In this document: piece after piece, positions 46,762 to 56,874 of the stretch | How the letters are laid out: each line of letters opens with the position of its first letter | Numbering within the stretch: position 1 is the first letter of the stretch | Assembly (NCBI GenBank): GCA_945957175.1 | Contig: CAMFJL010000002.1 | Location: forward strand, 62,001 to 126,000 | DNA length: 64,000 bases | DNA from: an uncultured Legionellales bacterium | GTDB lineage: Bacteria; Pseudomonadota; Gammaproteobacteria; UBA1113 | Reading direction: 5' to 3' | Notes under the pieces: generated by a model | Told to the model about the DNA's origin: nothing | The model's database searches: none | The model's input: only the letters and a program-made list of their open reading frames with translations | Position numbers and translations under genes: made by a program

Positions 46762-47025
46762 ATGTCAAAAGGGCAACTGCTACAAGACCCTTTCTTAAAT
46801 GCGTTACGAAAAGAGAAGGTCCCCGTGTCTATCTATCTCGTGAACGGTATTAAGCTTCAGGGACAAATAGAATCCTTTGATCAATTTGTTGTACTACTGA
46901 AGAATTCTGTCAGTCAAATGGTTTACAAGCATGCTATTTCGACTGTTGTGCCTGCTCGCAATGTTCGTGCAATACCTGAAATGTACGAGGATGAAGGTCA
47001 AGCATTAGTGATGAACGAAACCTAG
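46762..47025 (+). CDS. hfq: RNA chaperone Hfq
   Basis: Sm-like hexameric RNA chaperone matching small RNAs to mRNAs. The 87-residue product has [20 protein letters not shown] with the proximal-site Gln8 and the YKH motif at 55-57 ([13 protein letters not shown]). The C-terminal tail is short (about 20 residues, acidic). AAAGGAG is a strong ribosome site. It is not flanked by miaA or hflX, its common neighbours. Confidence 0.97.
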   Translation: MSKGQLLQDPFLNALRKEKVPVSIYLVNGIKLQGQIESFDQFVVLLKNSVSQMVYKHAISTVVPARNVRAIPEMYEDEGQALVMNET

Positions 47026-47051
47026 GGCTTGCAGCATTTCACTTAATTCGT

Positions 47052-47129
47052 AACAAAATCCTCTGATTGCTTAAGCCTCGTTATTCAGGCGATTACACAG
47101 TAATACGCCGAAAATCAGAAGATTTTGTT
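47052..47129. terminator. Long inverted repeat between hfq and folP
   Basis: Arms AACAAAATCCTCTGATT (47052-47068) and AATCAGAAGATTTTGTT (47113-47129) pair over 17 bases with one G-U or mismatch position, around a 44-base loop that holds its own small GCCT/AGGC stem. Lying between convergent genes, it is likely a two-way transcription end, with the T-rich arm end acting for hfq. Confidence 0.45.
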
Positions 47130-47143
47130 TGCGTATCATCTAT

Positions 47144-47998
47144 TTACGCATCAGCTATATGGGCCCAGACACGAAGCGCCTGCATAGTTGCATTCACATC
47201 ATGGGTGCGAATGATATTTGCTCCCTGTCCCACTGCCCATAAGGCAGCCGCGAGACTACCCGGCAATCTTTCATACTCAGAAACAGGCGTCTCAGGCGAC
47301 ATCCAGCGTCCAATAAACCCTTTGCGCGATAGGCCGACTAATAACGGGCGTTTGGGTGTAACCGCTAATATCGCAAGTTGCTGTAATAACTGGCGATTTT
47401 GTGTTTCTGTTTTATAAAATACACCAGGTGCCCCCCCTCCAAAGCCTGGGTCAATACAGATACGTGATGCGTGAATTCCTGCTTTTATGCATACATCCAG
47501 CCGCATTTGTAAATCATGATAGATTTGCGGTAATAAGGGAACCTCTTTTGACACCGCAAGATGATGCATCAAACAAATGCCCACCTGGCTTTTTGCAACC
47601 ACATCCAGCGCACCAGGTAAGGTCAATGCACGCACATCATTAATGAGATGAGCGCCTGCATCAATGACTGCTTGCATAACCTCGGCTCGACTGGTATCCA
47701 CAGAAATAATAACTGACGTCTCTTTTGCAAGTGCTTGCACAACCGGCACGAGTGCCCGTATTTCCTCCTCAATACCTGGAGAGTGCGTTACATAGGGATT
47801 TGTGGGTTCTGCGCCTAAATCGATGAGATCGGCGCCTTCTGCGATGAGCTGTTTAGCATAGGCAATAGCTTGCTTAGCGTCTGGCTTTCGCCCTATCTGA
47901 CTGAAAGATTGTGTATTAAGATTAACGATGCCCATAATTTTGGGCAGAGAAAAGCTAAGTCGATGTTGCGCGCAAGCGAGGATTAAAGTGTCAGGCAT
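47144..47998 (-). CDS. folP: Dihydropteroate synthase, divergent
   Basis: Condenses pABA with the pterin pyrophosphate in folate synthesis and is the sulfonamide target. The 284-residue TIM barrel is recognised from IMGIVNLNTQSFS, ISVDTSRAEV, AHLINDVRAL, CIDPGFGGG, LLVGLSRKGFIG, and the end IIRTHDVNATMQALRV. Several normally fixed loops differ: NVTPDSFSDGG is NLNTQSFSQIG, and GGESTRPG is GAEPTNPY, so the loop-2 arginine is Asn. It may be a true but diverged enzyme. The ATG lies on the edge of a family A element. No folate gene (glmM, ftsH) is adjacent. Confidence 0.82.
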   Translation of the reverse strand: MPDTLILACAQHRLSFSLPKIMGIVNLNTQSFSQIGRKPDAKQAIAYAKQLIAEGADLIDLGAEPTNPYVTHSPGIEEEIRALVPVVQALAKETSVIISVDTSRAEVMQAVIDAGAHLINDVRALTLPGALDVVAKSQVGICLMHHLAVSKEVPLLPQIYHDLQMRLDVCIKAGIHASRICIDPGFGGGAPGVFYKTETQNRQLLQQLAILAVTPKRPLLVGLSRKGFIGRWMSPETPVSEYERLPGSLAAALWAVGQGANIIRTHDVNATMQALRVWAHIADA

Positions 47999-48002
47999 AT
48001 GC

Positions 48003-48130
48003 TTAAGTTACATCAAAATACATGTTTTGTCGTCGCGGGATATGATTACCCCCCATCCGGCCTTTGGCCACCTTCTCCCGCAAGGGGAGAAGGGCATTCT
48101 TTTGTATCTCGTAGCGTTAAAGACGACAGA
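48003..48130 (+). repeat. Family A element, copy A8 (near complete)
   Basis: Plus-orientation copy between folP and pnp. Left end CATCAAAATACATGTTTTGTC; hairpin 2 CCGGCCtttGGCC; hairpin 3 CTTCTCCCgcaaGGGGAGAAG then GGGCATTCTTTTGTAT. The right end reads TTAAAGACGACAGAGGCATAT, the complement of the TATAC-type terminal motif. Copy B3 begins directly after it. Confidence 0.8.
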
Positions 48131-48262
48131 GGCATATACCCGAGTATTTTAAGTTGCGGCAAGGCGCCCGAGGGTGACAGGGAAGGCGTGTACACCTAGT
48201 ACACGACTGACCTGACATTCCGATGGGCAACACAGCCGCAGCTTAAAAGACGACGGGGATAT
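48131..48262. repeat. Family B element, copy B3
   Basis: About 132 bp with inverted ends: ATATACCCGAGTATTTTAAG at the left and, reading inward from the right, ATATCCCCGTCGTCTTTTAAG, both followed by a TTGCGG/CTGCGG. The core includes GTGTACACCTAGTACACGAC, itself near-palindromic. It stops 1 base before the pnp stop codon. Confidence 0.8.
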
Positions 48263-48263
48263 G

Positions 48264-50366
48264 TTATTCGGTAGGTTCTTCTAATAAAGCCCTTGCACTC
48301 AAACGAATACGGCCTTGCTTATCAATTTCCAGAACCTTGACGCGAACCATTTGGCCTTCTTGCAATCTATCCGCAACATTTTCAATGCGTTCATTAGCAA
48401 TTTGTGAAATATGTAACAAGCCTTCTTTGCCAGGTAATATCATAACAAAGGCGCCAAAATCGACAATCTTCGTGATTTTACCTTCATACACTTGACCAAC
48501 TTCTACTTCAGCCACGATTTGCTCAATGATTTCTTTAGCTTTCGCTGCTGCAATGCCGTCGGCAGAAGCAATTTTCACAACACCATCATCGCTTACGTCA
48601 ATGGTTACACCGGTTGATTCAATGATGCCACGAATAGTAGCACCACCTTTACCAATCACGTCACGGATTTTTTCTGGATTGATGGTAAAGCTAGTGATTC
48701 TTGGTGCGTAATCTGAAAGCTCTTCACGTGGTACAGCAAGCGCTTGGTTCATGATGCCTAAAATGTGAAGACGACCCGCTCTTGCCTGTTCCAAAGCAAT
48801 CTGCATGATTTCTTGCGTAATGCCCGCAATTTTAATATCCATTTGCAAGGCAGTGACACCATCTTTAGTACCTGCCACTTTAAAGTCCATATCACCCAAG
48901 TGATCTTCATCACCCAAAATATCACTAATAATCGCAAAACGATGCGCTTCTTTGACGAGTCCCATAGCGATACCAGCAACCGCATCTTTAATAGGGACGC
49001 CCGCATCCATTAAGGCCAGGCTCGTACCACAAACACTGGCCATCGAACTTGAGCCGTTGGATTCTGTAATTTCAGAAACAACACGTAAAACATAAGGGAA
49101 ATCATCGGTGTGCGGCAATACGGCTTTAATCGCACGTTTGGCCAAATTACCATGACCAATTTCGCGACGTTTAGGTGAACCCACTTGTCCCACTTCGCCC
49201 ACACAATAAGGTGGGAAATTGTAGTGCAGCATGAACGCATCTTTACGTTCGCCTTCGAGTGCATCGATAAGTTGCGCATCTTTGCCAGAACCCAATGTTG
49301 CAACCACAATAGCCTGGGTTTCACCGCGCGTAAATTTGGCAGAACCATGAACACGGGGCAAAAATGAGGGTTGAATATGAATAGGACGAATCGTTTGTAA
49401 ATCACGACCATCGATACGCGCTTCACCAGCCAAAATCCGACCACGAACGATGTGACTTTCTAAGCGTGAAAACGCAGACAAAACAGTCGTCATACTTGAC
49501 TTACCATCGCCTTCTTGTGATGAAGCTAGCTGATCAACTGCTTTTGCACGTAGTACATCAATAGCTTCATAACGTGCTTGTTTTTCACGTATTTGGTAAG
49601 CTTGACGTAAACCATCGCCGACTAAAGACTCGAGGGCTAATTGTAAAGCATCGTCATTGACAGGCGCCTTCCAATCCCACGCGGGCTTTCCAGCTTGCGC
49701 TTTCAGCGCTAAAATGGCTTGAATCGCGGTTGCTGATGCTTGGTGACCAAACATTACCGCACCTAGCATCACTGCTTCAGATAAGCCGGCAGCTTCAGAC
49801 TCTACCATCAAGACAGCATCTTGCGTACCAGCAACCACTAAGTCTAATGCAGAGTTTTCAAGTTCACTGTAGGTTGGATTTAATACATACTGGTTATTGA
49901 TATAACCTACGCGCGCAGCAGCGATCGGGCCAAGGAAGGGCATGCCTGATAAAGTAAGTGCAGCTGATGCACCTATCATGGCAGGAATATCTGGATTAAT
50001 TTCCGGATTAAATGACATCACTGTCGCGACGATTTGAACTTCGTTATTAAAACCTTCAGGGAATAACGGACGAATAGGTCTGTCAATCAATCGTGAGGTT
50101 AACGTTTCTTTCTCAGTGGGTCGGCCTTCCCGTTTGAAATAACCGCCAGGGATACTGCCCGCAGCATATGTGCGCTCTTGGTAATTGACAGTCAACGGAA
50201 AAAAATCGCGGCCGGGCTCTGCAGTTTTCACACCAACCACAGTAACAAGGACCACGGTACCTTCCATATCAACCATCACCGCAGCTGTTGCTTGACGCGC
50301 GACATGGCCTGTTGAAATCGTTACGGTATGCTTACCGTACTGAAACGTTTGTTTTAACTCATTCAC
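48264..50366 (-). CDS. pnp: Polynucleotide phosphorylase
   Basis: 3'-5' phosphorolytic exoribonuclease of the degradosome. The 700-residue product has two RNase PH domains (first with [19 protein letters not shown], second with [15 protein letters not shown] and [16 protein letters not shown]), then KH ([12 protein letters not shown]) and S1 ([20 protein letters not shown]) domains. It follows rpsO by 19 bases on the same strand. Confidence 0.97.
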   Translation of the reverse strand: MNELKQTFQYGKHTVTISTGHVARQATAAVMVDMEGTVVLVTVVGVKTAEPGRDFFPLTVNYQERTYAAGSIPGGYFKREGRPTEKETLTSRLIDRPIRPLFPEGFNNEVQIVATVMSFNPEINPDIPAMIGASAALTLSGMPFLGPIAAARVGYINNQYVLNPTYSELENSALDLVVAGTQDAVLMVESEAAGLSEAVMLGAVMFGHQASATAIQAILALKAQAGKPAWDWKAPVNDDALQLALESLVGDGLRQAYQIREKQARYEAIDVLRAKAVDQLASSQEGDGKSSMTTVLSAFSRLESHIVRGRILAGEARIDGRDLQTIRPIHIQPSFLPRVHGSAKFTRGETQAIVVATLGSGKDAQLIDALEGERKDAFMLHYNFPPYCVGEVGQVGSPKRREIGHGNLAKRAIKAVLPHTDDFPYVLRVVSEITESNGSSSMASVCGTSLALMDAGVPIKDAVAGIAMGLVKEAHRFAIISDILGDEDHLGDMDFKVAGTKDGVTALQMDIKIAGITQEIMQIALEQARAGRLHILGIMNQALAVPREELSDYAPRITSFTINPEKIRDVIGKGGATIRGIIESTGVTIDVSDDGVVKIASADGIAAAKAKEIIEQIVAEVEVGQVYEGKITKIVDFGAFVMILPGKEGLLHISQIANERIENVADRLQEGQMVRVKVLEIDKQGRIRLSARALLEEPTE

Positions 50367-50385
50367 AAAAGTGCTTTCCTTCGGC

Positions 50386-50652
50386 TTAGCCGCGAATATC
50401 TAACTGCTCAATCACTTGACGATGGGCCGTAGGATTGGTTGATTTTAAATACTTTAACAATTTACGACGTCTTGCCACCATACGCAATAAACCCATACGT
50501 GAATGGACATCTTTTTTGTTAGCGGTAAAATGGTCTTGTAAGTCACGAATACGCGCAGTCAATAACGCGATTTGAACTTCAGAACTACCCACATCACCTG
50601 ATTGGTGTTCAAATTTTTTAATAATCTCTGCCTTTGCAGTCGCTGTTAACAT
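50386..50652 (-). CDS. rpsO: 30S ribosomal protein S15
   Basis: The 88-residue S15 (family 88-89) begins [17 protein letters not shown] and has [13 protein letters not shown] and [15 protein letters not shown] 50652 has GGAG about 11 bases upstream. The frame is open for 21 more codons but that part is not homologous. A hairpin in its leader may be a control site. Confidence 0.96.
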   Translation of the reverse strand: MLTATAKAEIIKKFEHQSGDVGSSEVQIALLTARIRDLQDHFTANKKDVHSRMGLLRMVARRRKLLKYLKSTNPTAHRQVIEQLDIRG

Positions 50653-50734
50653 AATACAATAAACTCCTGATGACTCAACATAACACAGGATAAAACCTAA
50701 GCTTTTCCTACACAACTGAACTTTGGTGTAAATT

Positions 50735-50753
50735 TTGTACTTTATCAGTACAA
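50735..50753 (-). promoter_or_regulatory. Hairpin in the rpsO leader
   Basis: TTGTACT-ttatc-AGTACAA reads as a seven-base stem with a five-base loop on either strand, about 85 bases ahead of rpsO. Downstream of the -10 box TATAAT at 50782-50787 (minus strand), it would be in the mRNA leader. It could be an S15 or RNase processing site; that is not shown. Confidence 0.35.
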
Positions 50754-50786
50754 ACCCAAAGACAATCTAACATAACGCGCCATTAT

Positions 50787-50912
50787 ACCGATCTTGTGCA
50801 CACAATGCAAAGTTATTGTGCGCATGGGATGGTGGTTTTTTTACCCCTCGTCGGGCCATTGACTACCACTGTACGCAAGGAGAGACGGGCATTTTTTTAC
50901 TCCCGCAGATAA
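50787..50912 (+). repeat. Family A element, diverged copy A9
   Basis: Weak copy in the 293-base truB-rpsO gap: TATACCGATCTT, GCGCATGGGATGGT, TTTTACCCCTCGTCGGGCC, and ACGCAAGGAGAGACGGGCAT followed by seven T. It reads as a plus-strand element and retains only the skeleton of the three hairpins. Confidence 0.45.
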
Positions 50913-50945
50913 AGACACTCGCATTGTCAAAAGCAAAGCCTATCG

Positions 50946-51896
50946 CTACATTAAGCTTGGATGCCCAGCAACCAGACGTAAAACTTGAAGGTTACCATCG
51001 ATGATATGACCAAGACCGATACATTGTTTTGTTGGACCATAGCAACGAATGGGGGTATGTATTGGCCATGATATCATTGATTCAGGTGCCGAAGATAATA
51101 GAGATATAGGTAATTTCTTACCTTGATACATAGCAATCATTTCATCATATGACAAAGCTAACGCCAGAGTAATACCACCTAATAAAATATCAAACGGATA
51201 TACCTGTTCTTTAAGGTCTGACGATTCGCCAAGTTGTGATAGCGCATCTAACGTTAACATAGGATACTGTTTAAGCCCGGAAATCCATTCTCGATGTAAT
51301 GAAACAACATGGGCGCCAATCCCTAATGCGTCACCAATATCTTCAACTAAATTACGAATATAGGTACCTTTACTGCAAACAACGCGCAAACTAATATAAG
51401 GTAAATCCATGTTTAACCATTCAAGTGCATGAATCGTAATAGACCGAGCTTCGCGCGCAATCTCGATACCCTTACGAGCAAGCTTATAAAGTGGCTTGCC
51501 TTCGTGTTTAAGTGCCGAATACATCGATGGAATTTGATAAAGATCACCGCGAAAATTAGATAAGACGCTATGTATTGCTGCTTCTGTATAAACCGGTACA
51601 GGCAATGAAGATATCACCTCGCCTTCCTGGTCACCCGTTGTGGTTTTTACGCCTAGACAAGCGGTAACTGTGTAACACTTATCTGCATCCAATAAATATT
51701 GGCTAAACGGCGTAGCATCGCCAAAACAAATAGGCAACATACCTGTTGCAAGTGGATCCAAACTGCCTGTATGCCCCGCTTTATTAGCACCAAATAGGCG
51801 TTTAACTTTTTGTAGTGCTCTGTTAGAGCTTAAACCTAACGGCTTATTCAGTAAAACAACACCTGATATCGTATGCTTAAATAGGATCTGACTCAT
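50946..51896 (-). CDS. truB: tRNA pseudouridine-55 synthase
   Basis: Makes pseudouridine 55 in the T-loop of tRNAs. The 316-residue product has GVVLLNKPLGLSS, the catalytic aspartate in GHTGSLDPLATGMLP (Asp47), KGTYIRNLVEDIG and the C-terminal PUA-like part. It overlaps the end of rbfA by 20 bases. Confidence 0.96.
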   Translation of the reverse strand: MSQILFKHTISGVVLLNKPLGLSSNRALQKVKRLFGANKAGHTGSLDPLATGMLPICFGDATPFSQYLLDADKCYTVTACLGVKTTTGDQEGEVISSLPVPVYTEAAIHSVLSNFRGDLYQIPSMYSALKHEGKPLYKLARKGIEIAREARSITIHALEWLNMDLPYISLRVVCSKGTYIRNLVEDIGDALGIGAHVVSLHREWISGLKQYPMLTLDALSQLGESSDLKEQVYPFDILLGGITLALALSYDEMIAMYQGKKLPISLLSSAPESMISWPIHTPIRCYGPTKQCIGLGHIIDGNLQVLRLVAGHPSLM

Positions 51897-52269
51897 CTGA
51901 ATTTTCTTCTTCGCTCTTATCTGATGCGACAGCCTTATCGATAAGTGCAGCTAAAGCATTGCCTGTCACGAGTGTTTCATCATAAACAAATTGCAATGCT
52001 GGCATAACGCGTAAATCAATTTTTTTGGCTAATAAAAACCGTAGAAATGGACTCGCTTTATTAAGCTTTTCAACAGCAACTTTGGCTTCAGCTGGTTCAC
52101 CAAAACGGCTGATATACACTTTGGCATAGGCTAAATCACGCGTAACCTTAACCGCTGCCACACTGATTAATCCCACTTTGGGATCACGAATTTCCTTGGC
52201 AATAATACTGGCAAGCTCACGCTGGATAAGCTCGCCAATTCTATCTGTTCTCGCGTAGTCTTTAGCCAC
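51877..52269 (-). CDS. rbfA: Ribosome-binding factor A
   Basis: Late 30S maturation and cold-shock factor with a KH-like fold. The 130-residue product has RTDRIGELIQRELASIIAKEIRDPKVG, AKVYISRFGE and LRVMPALQFVYDETL. A short acidic tail (SEEENSDESDP) overlaps truB. Confidence 0.95.
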   Translation of the reverse strand: MAKDYARTDRIGELIQRELASIIAKEIRDPKVGLISVAAVKVTRDLAYAKVYISRFGEPAEAKVAVEKLNKASPFLRFLLAKKIDLRVMPALQFVYDETLVTGNALAALIDKAVASDKSEEENSDESDPI

Positions 52270-52291
52270 AGTGCTTCATCTCTTCAGTTAG

Positions 52292-54745
52292 TTATAAGGT
52301 CTTCGGCACAGAAACCATTTCAAAGACTTCGATTTGATCGCCAATCTTCACATCATTGTAATTTTTCACGCCAATACCACATTCAAAACCTTGACGTACT
52401 TCGTTTACATCATCTTTAAAGCGACGCAATGACTCTAATTCACCTTCATAAATAACGACATGATCACGAAGCACTCGAATTTTACGATGGCGTTTAATGA
52501 GTCCATCAACCACCATACACCCGGCAATAGCGCCCAGTTTTGGTGAACGGAAAACATCTCTTACTTCTGCAAGGCCAATGATTTGTTCTTTCATTTCAGG
52601 AGATAGCAAGCCTTGTAAGGCTTTTTTCACTTCATCAATGACATCATAAATAATGCTGTAGTAGTGTAAATCGATGCCTTCGCTCTCAACAAGTCGTCTT
52701 GCAGCGACATCTGCGCGCACATTAAATCCTATAATCACTGCTTTCGAAGCAATAGCTAAATTCACATCCGATTCAGTAATGCCCCCAACACCGCTTGCAA
52801 CAATTTTTACCTGTACTTCAGGCGTTGATAGCTTGGTAAGTGAGTCGGAAATGGCTTCTGATGAACCTTGAACATCTGCTTTTAGCACAATGTTAAGCAC
52901 ATTAGCCTCACCTTCACTCATTCTATCAAACAGATTATCAAGCTTCGCGGCTTGTTGTTTCGCTAATTTCACGTCACGGTATTTGCCTTGACGGAATAAA
53001 GCAACCTCTCGGGCCTTGCGCTCATCTGCAACGACCATCACATCATCACCCGCATTAGCAGGTCCTGATAGCCCCAAAACTTCAACCGGCATAGATGGAC
53101 CCGCTTCAGTAATTGCGTGTCCACGCTCATCTTGCATCGCCCGCACCCGACCAAACTGTGTGCCGGTTAGGATGATATCGCCTTTACGCAGCGTACCTTG
53201 TTGCACAAGTAAAGTAGCCACTGCACCACGACCTTTATCTAAACGCGATTCAATGACCATGCCTTTAGCTGGGCCATCGGTTGCAGCGGTCAGTTCTAAG
53301 ACTTCTGCTTGCAATAAGATGCTTTCTAATAAATTATCAATGCCCAAACCTGTTTTTGCTGAGATAGGTACAAACATCACATCACCGCCCCACTCTTCAG
53401 GCACCACATTATGGCTCACTAAGGCTTGCTTCACATTTTCAGGATCAGCACCTTGTTTATCCATTTTATTAACAGCAACCACGATAGGCACTTCAGCCGC
53501 TTTCGCATGTTGAATAGCTTCAACCGTTTGAGGCATAACGCCATCGTCTGCGGCGACCACAAGCACGACAATATCCGTACATTTTGCACCACGAGCCCGC
53601 ATGGCGGTGAAGGCCTCATGGCCTGGAGTATCTAAAAAAGTGACCATGCCCTTAGGCGTATCCACATGATATGCCCCAATGTGCTGCGTAATACCACCCG
53701 CTTCGCCTTGCGTAACGCGAGTACGTCTAATGTAGTCAAGCAACGATGTTTTACCATGATCAACGTGACCCATGATGGTCACAACCGGCGCACGTTTGTG
53801 ACGATGATTATCGCCTTCAAAACTGACACCCAAATCAACTTCGAGCTGATCCGCCTTCAGTAAAATAGCTTTATGTCCCAGCTCTTCAACAACTAACGCT
53901 GCTGTTTCTTGATCAATCACTTGGTTAATCGTTACCATAGCGCCCATACTCATCAGCGTCTTGATAACGGCCGATGATTTAAGTGACATTTTCTGCGCCA
54001 AATCTGCAACAACAATAGTCTCAGGAATGGCAACTTCATAAATGATAGGCGCCGTTGGCTTCTCAAATTCTTGCTTTAATGCTGTGCTTACTTTGCCAAC
54101 GCTACGCTTATGCTGTTTATGCATTTTGCCACGTTCAACAAAGCGCTCAGCTTTCGCTTCTCTGGCTCTTTTATCGCTACGTTTGCCTTCGCTATTGTGC
54201 TGATAATCTGTTTTTTTAACGTCTTTTTTGGATTTAGACCGATTCTCAGCGGTATCAGGCGCAGCAGCAGGCAATACAGGTGCAGCAGTAGGCGTTACCT
54301 TATCGCTTGCAGGTGCTTCATCCATGCCCTGTTCAGTGATATCTGGCACTGGCTCAGTCTCGGCCACGTCAATCATTGGCTCTTCCACTACATCCGATGA
54401 CACAGGCTCAGCTGATGCAGGTGGTAATATAGTCTCTTCTTCTACGGGCGTTTTCGTCACCAAGGTGCGTTTAGGCTTGACTAAAACCTTCACTGCTGTT
54501 TTTTGCCCAGGCACCTTAATCACTTGCGCGGCTGCTTTGCTCGTATCTTGTGTTTGCGTTCTTGGCTTTAATTCAAGCTTACCACGCTTAGCCGGCTGTC
54601 CTAGTAACTTTGCGCGCATATCTTCGGTGACAACGTCACTCGCAGTCACCTGAACACCCACTTCTTCAAACCGACTAAGCAAACGATCAGGCGTTATGCC
54701 TATCGTTTCGGCTAGTTGTTTAACTGTTATTTCATTATCCGCCAT
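52292..54745 (-). CDS. infB: Translation initiation factor IF-2
   Basis: GTPase positioning initiator tRNA on the 30S subunit. The 817-residue product has an N-terminal IF2_N domain ([17 protein letters not shown]), a long low-complexity linker rich in Pro/Glu/Ala and basic stretches, then the G domain near residue 330: [24 protein letters not shown] and SAKTG. It ends in domains II-IV ([16 protein letters not shown]). It lies 6 bases after nusA, with GGGGAG inside that gap. Confidence 0.97.
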   Translation of the reverse strand: MADNEITVKQLAETIGITPDRLLSRFEEVGVQVTASDVVTEDMRAKLLGQPAKRGKLELKPRTQTQDTSKAAAQVIKVPGQKTAVKVLVKPKRTLVTKTPVEEETILPPASAEPVSSDVVEEPMIDVAETEPVPDITEQGMDEAPASDKVTPTAAPVLPAAAPDTAENRSKSKKDVKKTDYQHNSEGKRSDKRAREAKAERFVERGKMHKQHKRSVGKVSTALKQEFEKPTAPIIYEVAIPETIVVADLAQKMSLKSSAVIKTLMSMGAMVTINQVIDQETAALVVEELGHKAILLKADQLEVDLGVSFEGDNHRHKRAPVVTIMGHVDHGKTSLLDYIRRTRVTQGEAGGITQHIGAYHVDTPKGMVTFLDTPGHEAFTAMRARGAKCTDIVVLVVAADDGVMPQTVEAIQHAKAAEVPIVVAVNKMDKQGADPENVKQALVSHNVVPEEWGGDVMFVPISAKTGLGIDNLLESILLQAEVLELTAATDGPAKGMVIESRLDKGRGAVATLLVQQGTLRKGDIILTGTQFGRVRAMQDERGHAITEAGPSMPVEVLGLSGPANAGDDVMVVADERKAREVALFRQGKYRDVKLAKQQAAKLDNLFDRMSEGEANVLNIVLKADVQGSSEAISDSLTKLSTPEVQVKIVASGVGGITESDVNLAIASKAVIIGFNVRADVAARRLVESEGIDLHYYSIIYDVIDEVKKALQGLLSPEMKEQIIGLAEVRDVFRSPKLGAIAGCMVVDGLIKRHRKIRVLRDHVVIYEGELESLRRFKDDVNEVRQGFECGIGVKNYNDVKIGDQIEVFEMVSVPKTL

Positions 54746-54751
54746 CGGGTT

Positions 54752-56266
54752 TTACTCCCCCTCTTCACGAAACCAAGGCTCCCGTGCAGTCATAATAAGC
54801 TTACCTGCCGTTTCTCTATCCATACCTTTAATTTCTAATAACTCATCTATTGATTGCTCGGCTAAGTCTTCCATCGTGAGGATACTCATGGCAGCAAGCT
54901 GTTTAGCAAGCTCTGGTGTCATGCCATCCATCATCAATAAGTCATCTGAAACCGTTGCTTCATCATTTAAAGCTTTTGCTAATAAAGCATTACTTGCACG
55001 TGTGCGTAGCTCATCAACGATTTCTTCGTCAAATCCTTCAATAGCAAGAAGCTCTTGCGTAGAAACATAAGCGACTTCTTCAAGTGTTGTAAAACCTGCT
55101 TGAATCAATAGTTCAGCAACAGGTTCATCAATATCTAAATGATGTACAAAATACTGTAACGTTTTCATGGATTCTGCATTGGCTTTATTAGCAAACGCAT
55201 CCATCGACATCACATTGAGGGTCCAAGTTGTCAATTGACTTGCTAAACGAACATTTTGACCATTACGACCAATGGCTTGCGATAATTGTTCATCAGAAAC
55301 CGCCATATCGATCACATGACGCACTTCATCCACGATAATAGATTCAATTTCTGCTGGTGCCATGGCATTTATCACAAGTTGTGCCGGATTATCATCCCAT
55401 AAAATAATATCGACACGCTCGCCCCCTAATTCGCCAGAGACCGCTTGCACACGTGAACCACGCATACCGATACATGCACCAATCGGGTCAATACGGCCGT
55501 CATTGGTTTTCACTGCAATTTTAGAACGAGAACCGGGATCTCTAGCTGCAGATTTAATTTGAATCACTTCTTCGCTAATTTCTGGCACTTCTAAGCGAAA
55601 CAGTTGAACTAACATTTCAACACAAGCACGGCTGACGAGAATTTGCGGGCCGCGCACATCAAAATTAACCGATACTAAATACGCGCGAACTCTATCGCCA
55701 ATACGTAAGGTTTCACCGGGAATTTGCTCTTCTTTAGGCAAAACTGCTTCAACACCATCGCCTAAATCTAGAATAACGCGATCACGCGCCCATTTAACGA
55801 CACCTGAAATAAGTGAACCCACTTTCGAGCGAAATAAATCAGCTTGGCGTTTTTTTTCAGCAATACGCATCGCCTGTTGAATAACACTCTTTGCTGTTGC
55901 AGCACCTTTACGTCCTGTCATTTCAATCGAAGGTAAAACTTCTTCTATATTATCGCCTATTTGATGTTTTTCACCTGTTAATTGTTCTGCTTCTATCACA
56001 GTTAATGATGCATCAGGTGGCACTTCAGCATACGCAGGATCGTATGGATCAATCACTTGATAGGTGCGAAACGTGGTTTGCTCACCCGTATCTCTGTTAA
56101 TATCCACACGCACACTAATCTCTTCATCCGGATGTAACTGAGCATGGTGCTTTTGCGCTGCAGAAGCCAGCGCTTCTTCCAATGCTTCGAAAATGGCTTC
56201 TTTACCAATATTACGAGTATTAGCAAGGGACTCCACTAATACTAATACTTCTTTGCTTTGACTCAT
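54752..56266 (-). CDS. nusA: Transcription termination/antitermination protein NusA
   Basis: RNA polymerase-binding factor modulating pausing, termination and antitermination. The 504-residue product has the N-terminal domain (IGKEAIFEALEEALASAA), S1 (GVVKWARDRVILDLGDGVEAV), KH1 and KH2 (ACIGMRGSRVQAVSGELGGE; AIGRNGQNVRLASQLT) and two C-terminal acidic HhH repeats (residues about 360-490). The C-terminal repeats are the gammaproteobacterial kind that bind the alpha-CTD or N protein. Confidence 0.97.
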   Translation of the reverse strand: MSQSKEVLVLVESLANTRNIGKEAIFEALEEALASAAQKHHAQLHPDEEISVRVDINRDTGEQTTFRTYQVIDPYDPAYAEVPPDASLTVIEAEQLTGEKHQIGDNIEEVLPSIEMTGRKGAATAKSVIQQAMRIAEKKRQADLFRSKVGSLISGVVKWARDRVILDLGDGVEAVLPKEEQIPGETLRIGDRVRAYLVSVNFDVRGPQILVSRACVEMLVQLFRLEVPEISEEVIQIKSAARDPGSRSKIAVKTNDGRIDPIGACIGMRGSRVQAVSGELGGERVDIILWDDNPAQLVINAMAPAEIESIIVDEVRHVIDMAVSDEQLSQAIGRNGQNVRLASQLTTWTLNVMSMDAFANKANAESMKTLQYFVHHLDIDEPVAELLIQAGFTTLEEVAYVSTQELLAIEGFDEEIVDELRTRASNALLAKALNDEATVSDDLLMMDGMTPELAKQLAAMSILTMEDLAEQSIDELLEIKGMDRETAGKLIMTAREPWFREEGE

Positions 56267-56332
56267 GTTCTACTGCCTCATGTCTTTCATATACACATCA
56301 TCCTTCACATGAAATGCTATGCGTATATGCGG

Positions 56333-56797
56333 TTAATACGTTGGAACGAGATTCGCCTTATCAATATCTGAAAACGCTATCGATACCGGTTCGCCCGGAG
56401 ACGCCACCGATAACACAATGCCCGTATCACTTACCTCAGATAAAATGCCTACAAAATGTTTTTGCCCTTGAATCGGGGTATGCGTTTTGAGTTTGACCGT
56501 CTGTCCAACAAAACGGCGATAATGCGCCGGTGTAAACAATGGTCTATCAAGACCCGGTGAAGAAACCTCTAAGCGATATTTACCCGCTGTTGGTTCTTCA
56601 ACATCTAACACCCGACTTAATTGTCTGGTTACCGCCACACAATCGTCTAACGTGATTCCTTCGAGCTTATCGATGTAGACACGTAAAACTTGTGCTTTAC
56701 CTTCTTGGCCTTGCGCGATACCCGCGCAGTCAAAACCCAGTGCGGTTATTTCGTTTGTTAATAGTTCGATTAACTTACTATGAATATGAATGCCCAT
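56333..56797 (-). CDS. rimP: Ribosome maturation factor RimP
   Basis: 30S assembly factor. The 154-residue product has GFDCAGIAQGQEGKAQVLRVYID, GITLDDCVAVTRQLS and YRLEVSSPGLDRPLFTPAHYRRF. It is the first gene of the long rimP-nusA-infB-rbfA-truB(-rpsO-pnp) run, and a candidate attenuated leader lies upstream. Confidence 0.95.
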   Translation of the reverse strand: MGIHIHSKLIELLTNEITALGFDCAGIAQGQEGKAQVLRVYIDKLEGITLDDCVAVTRQLSRVLDVEEPTAGKYRLEVSSPGLDRPLFTPAHYRRFVGQTVKLKTHTPIQGQKHFVGILSEVSDTGIVLSVASPGEPVSIAFSDIDKANLVPTY

Positions 56798-56847
56798 ACG
56801 TGACCTATATTAAATTCAGGTCATTATGTGCTCAAACCGTAATTACT

Positions 56848-56874
56848 AAAAAACCCCTAAAAAGGGGCTTTTTT
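56848..56874. terminator. Intrinsic terminator ahead of rimP
   Basis: CCCCT-AAAA-AGGGG with six A before and six T after, so it works as a U-tract terminator in both directions. It lies between the promoter at 57032-57061 and the rimP ATG, so readthrough or a later promoter is required for the operon. Confidence 0.75.

Noticed and set aside
53016-53513. 165-codon frame opposite infB on the plus strand
   Set aside because: Antisense shadow of a conserved gene; composition is that of the complement of infB and no motif is recognisable. The same holds for the frames at 54228-54653 and 54696-55070.
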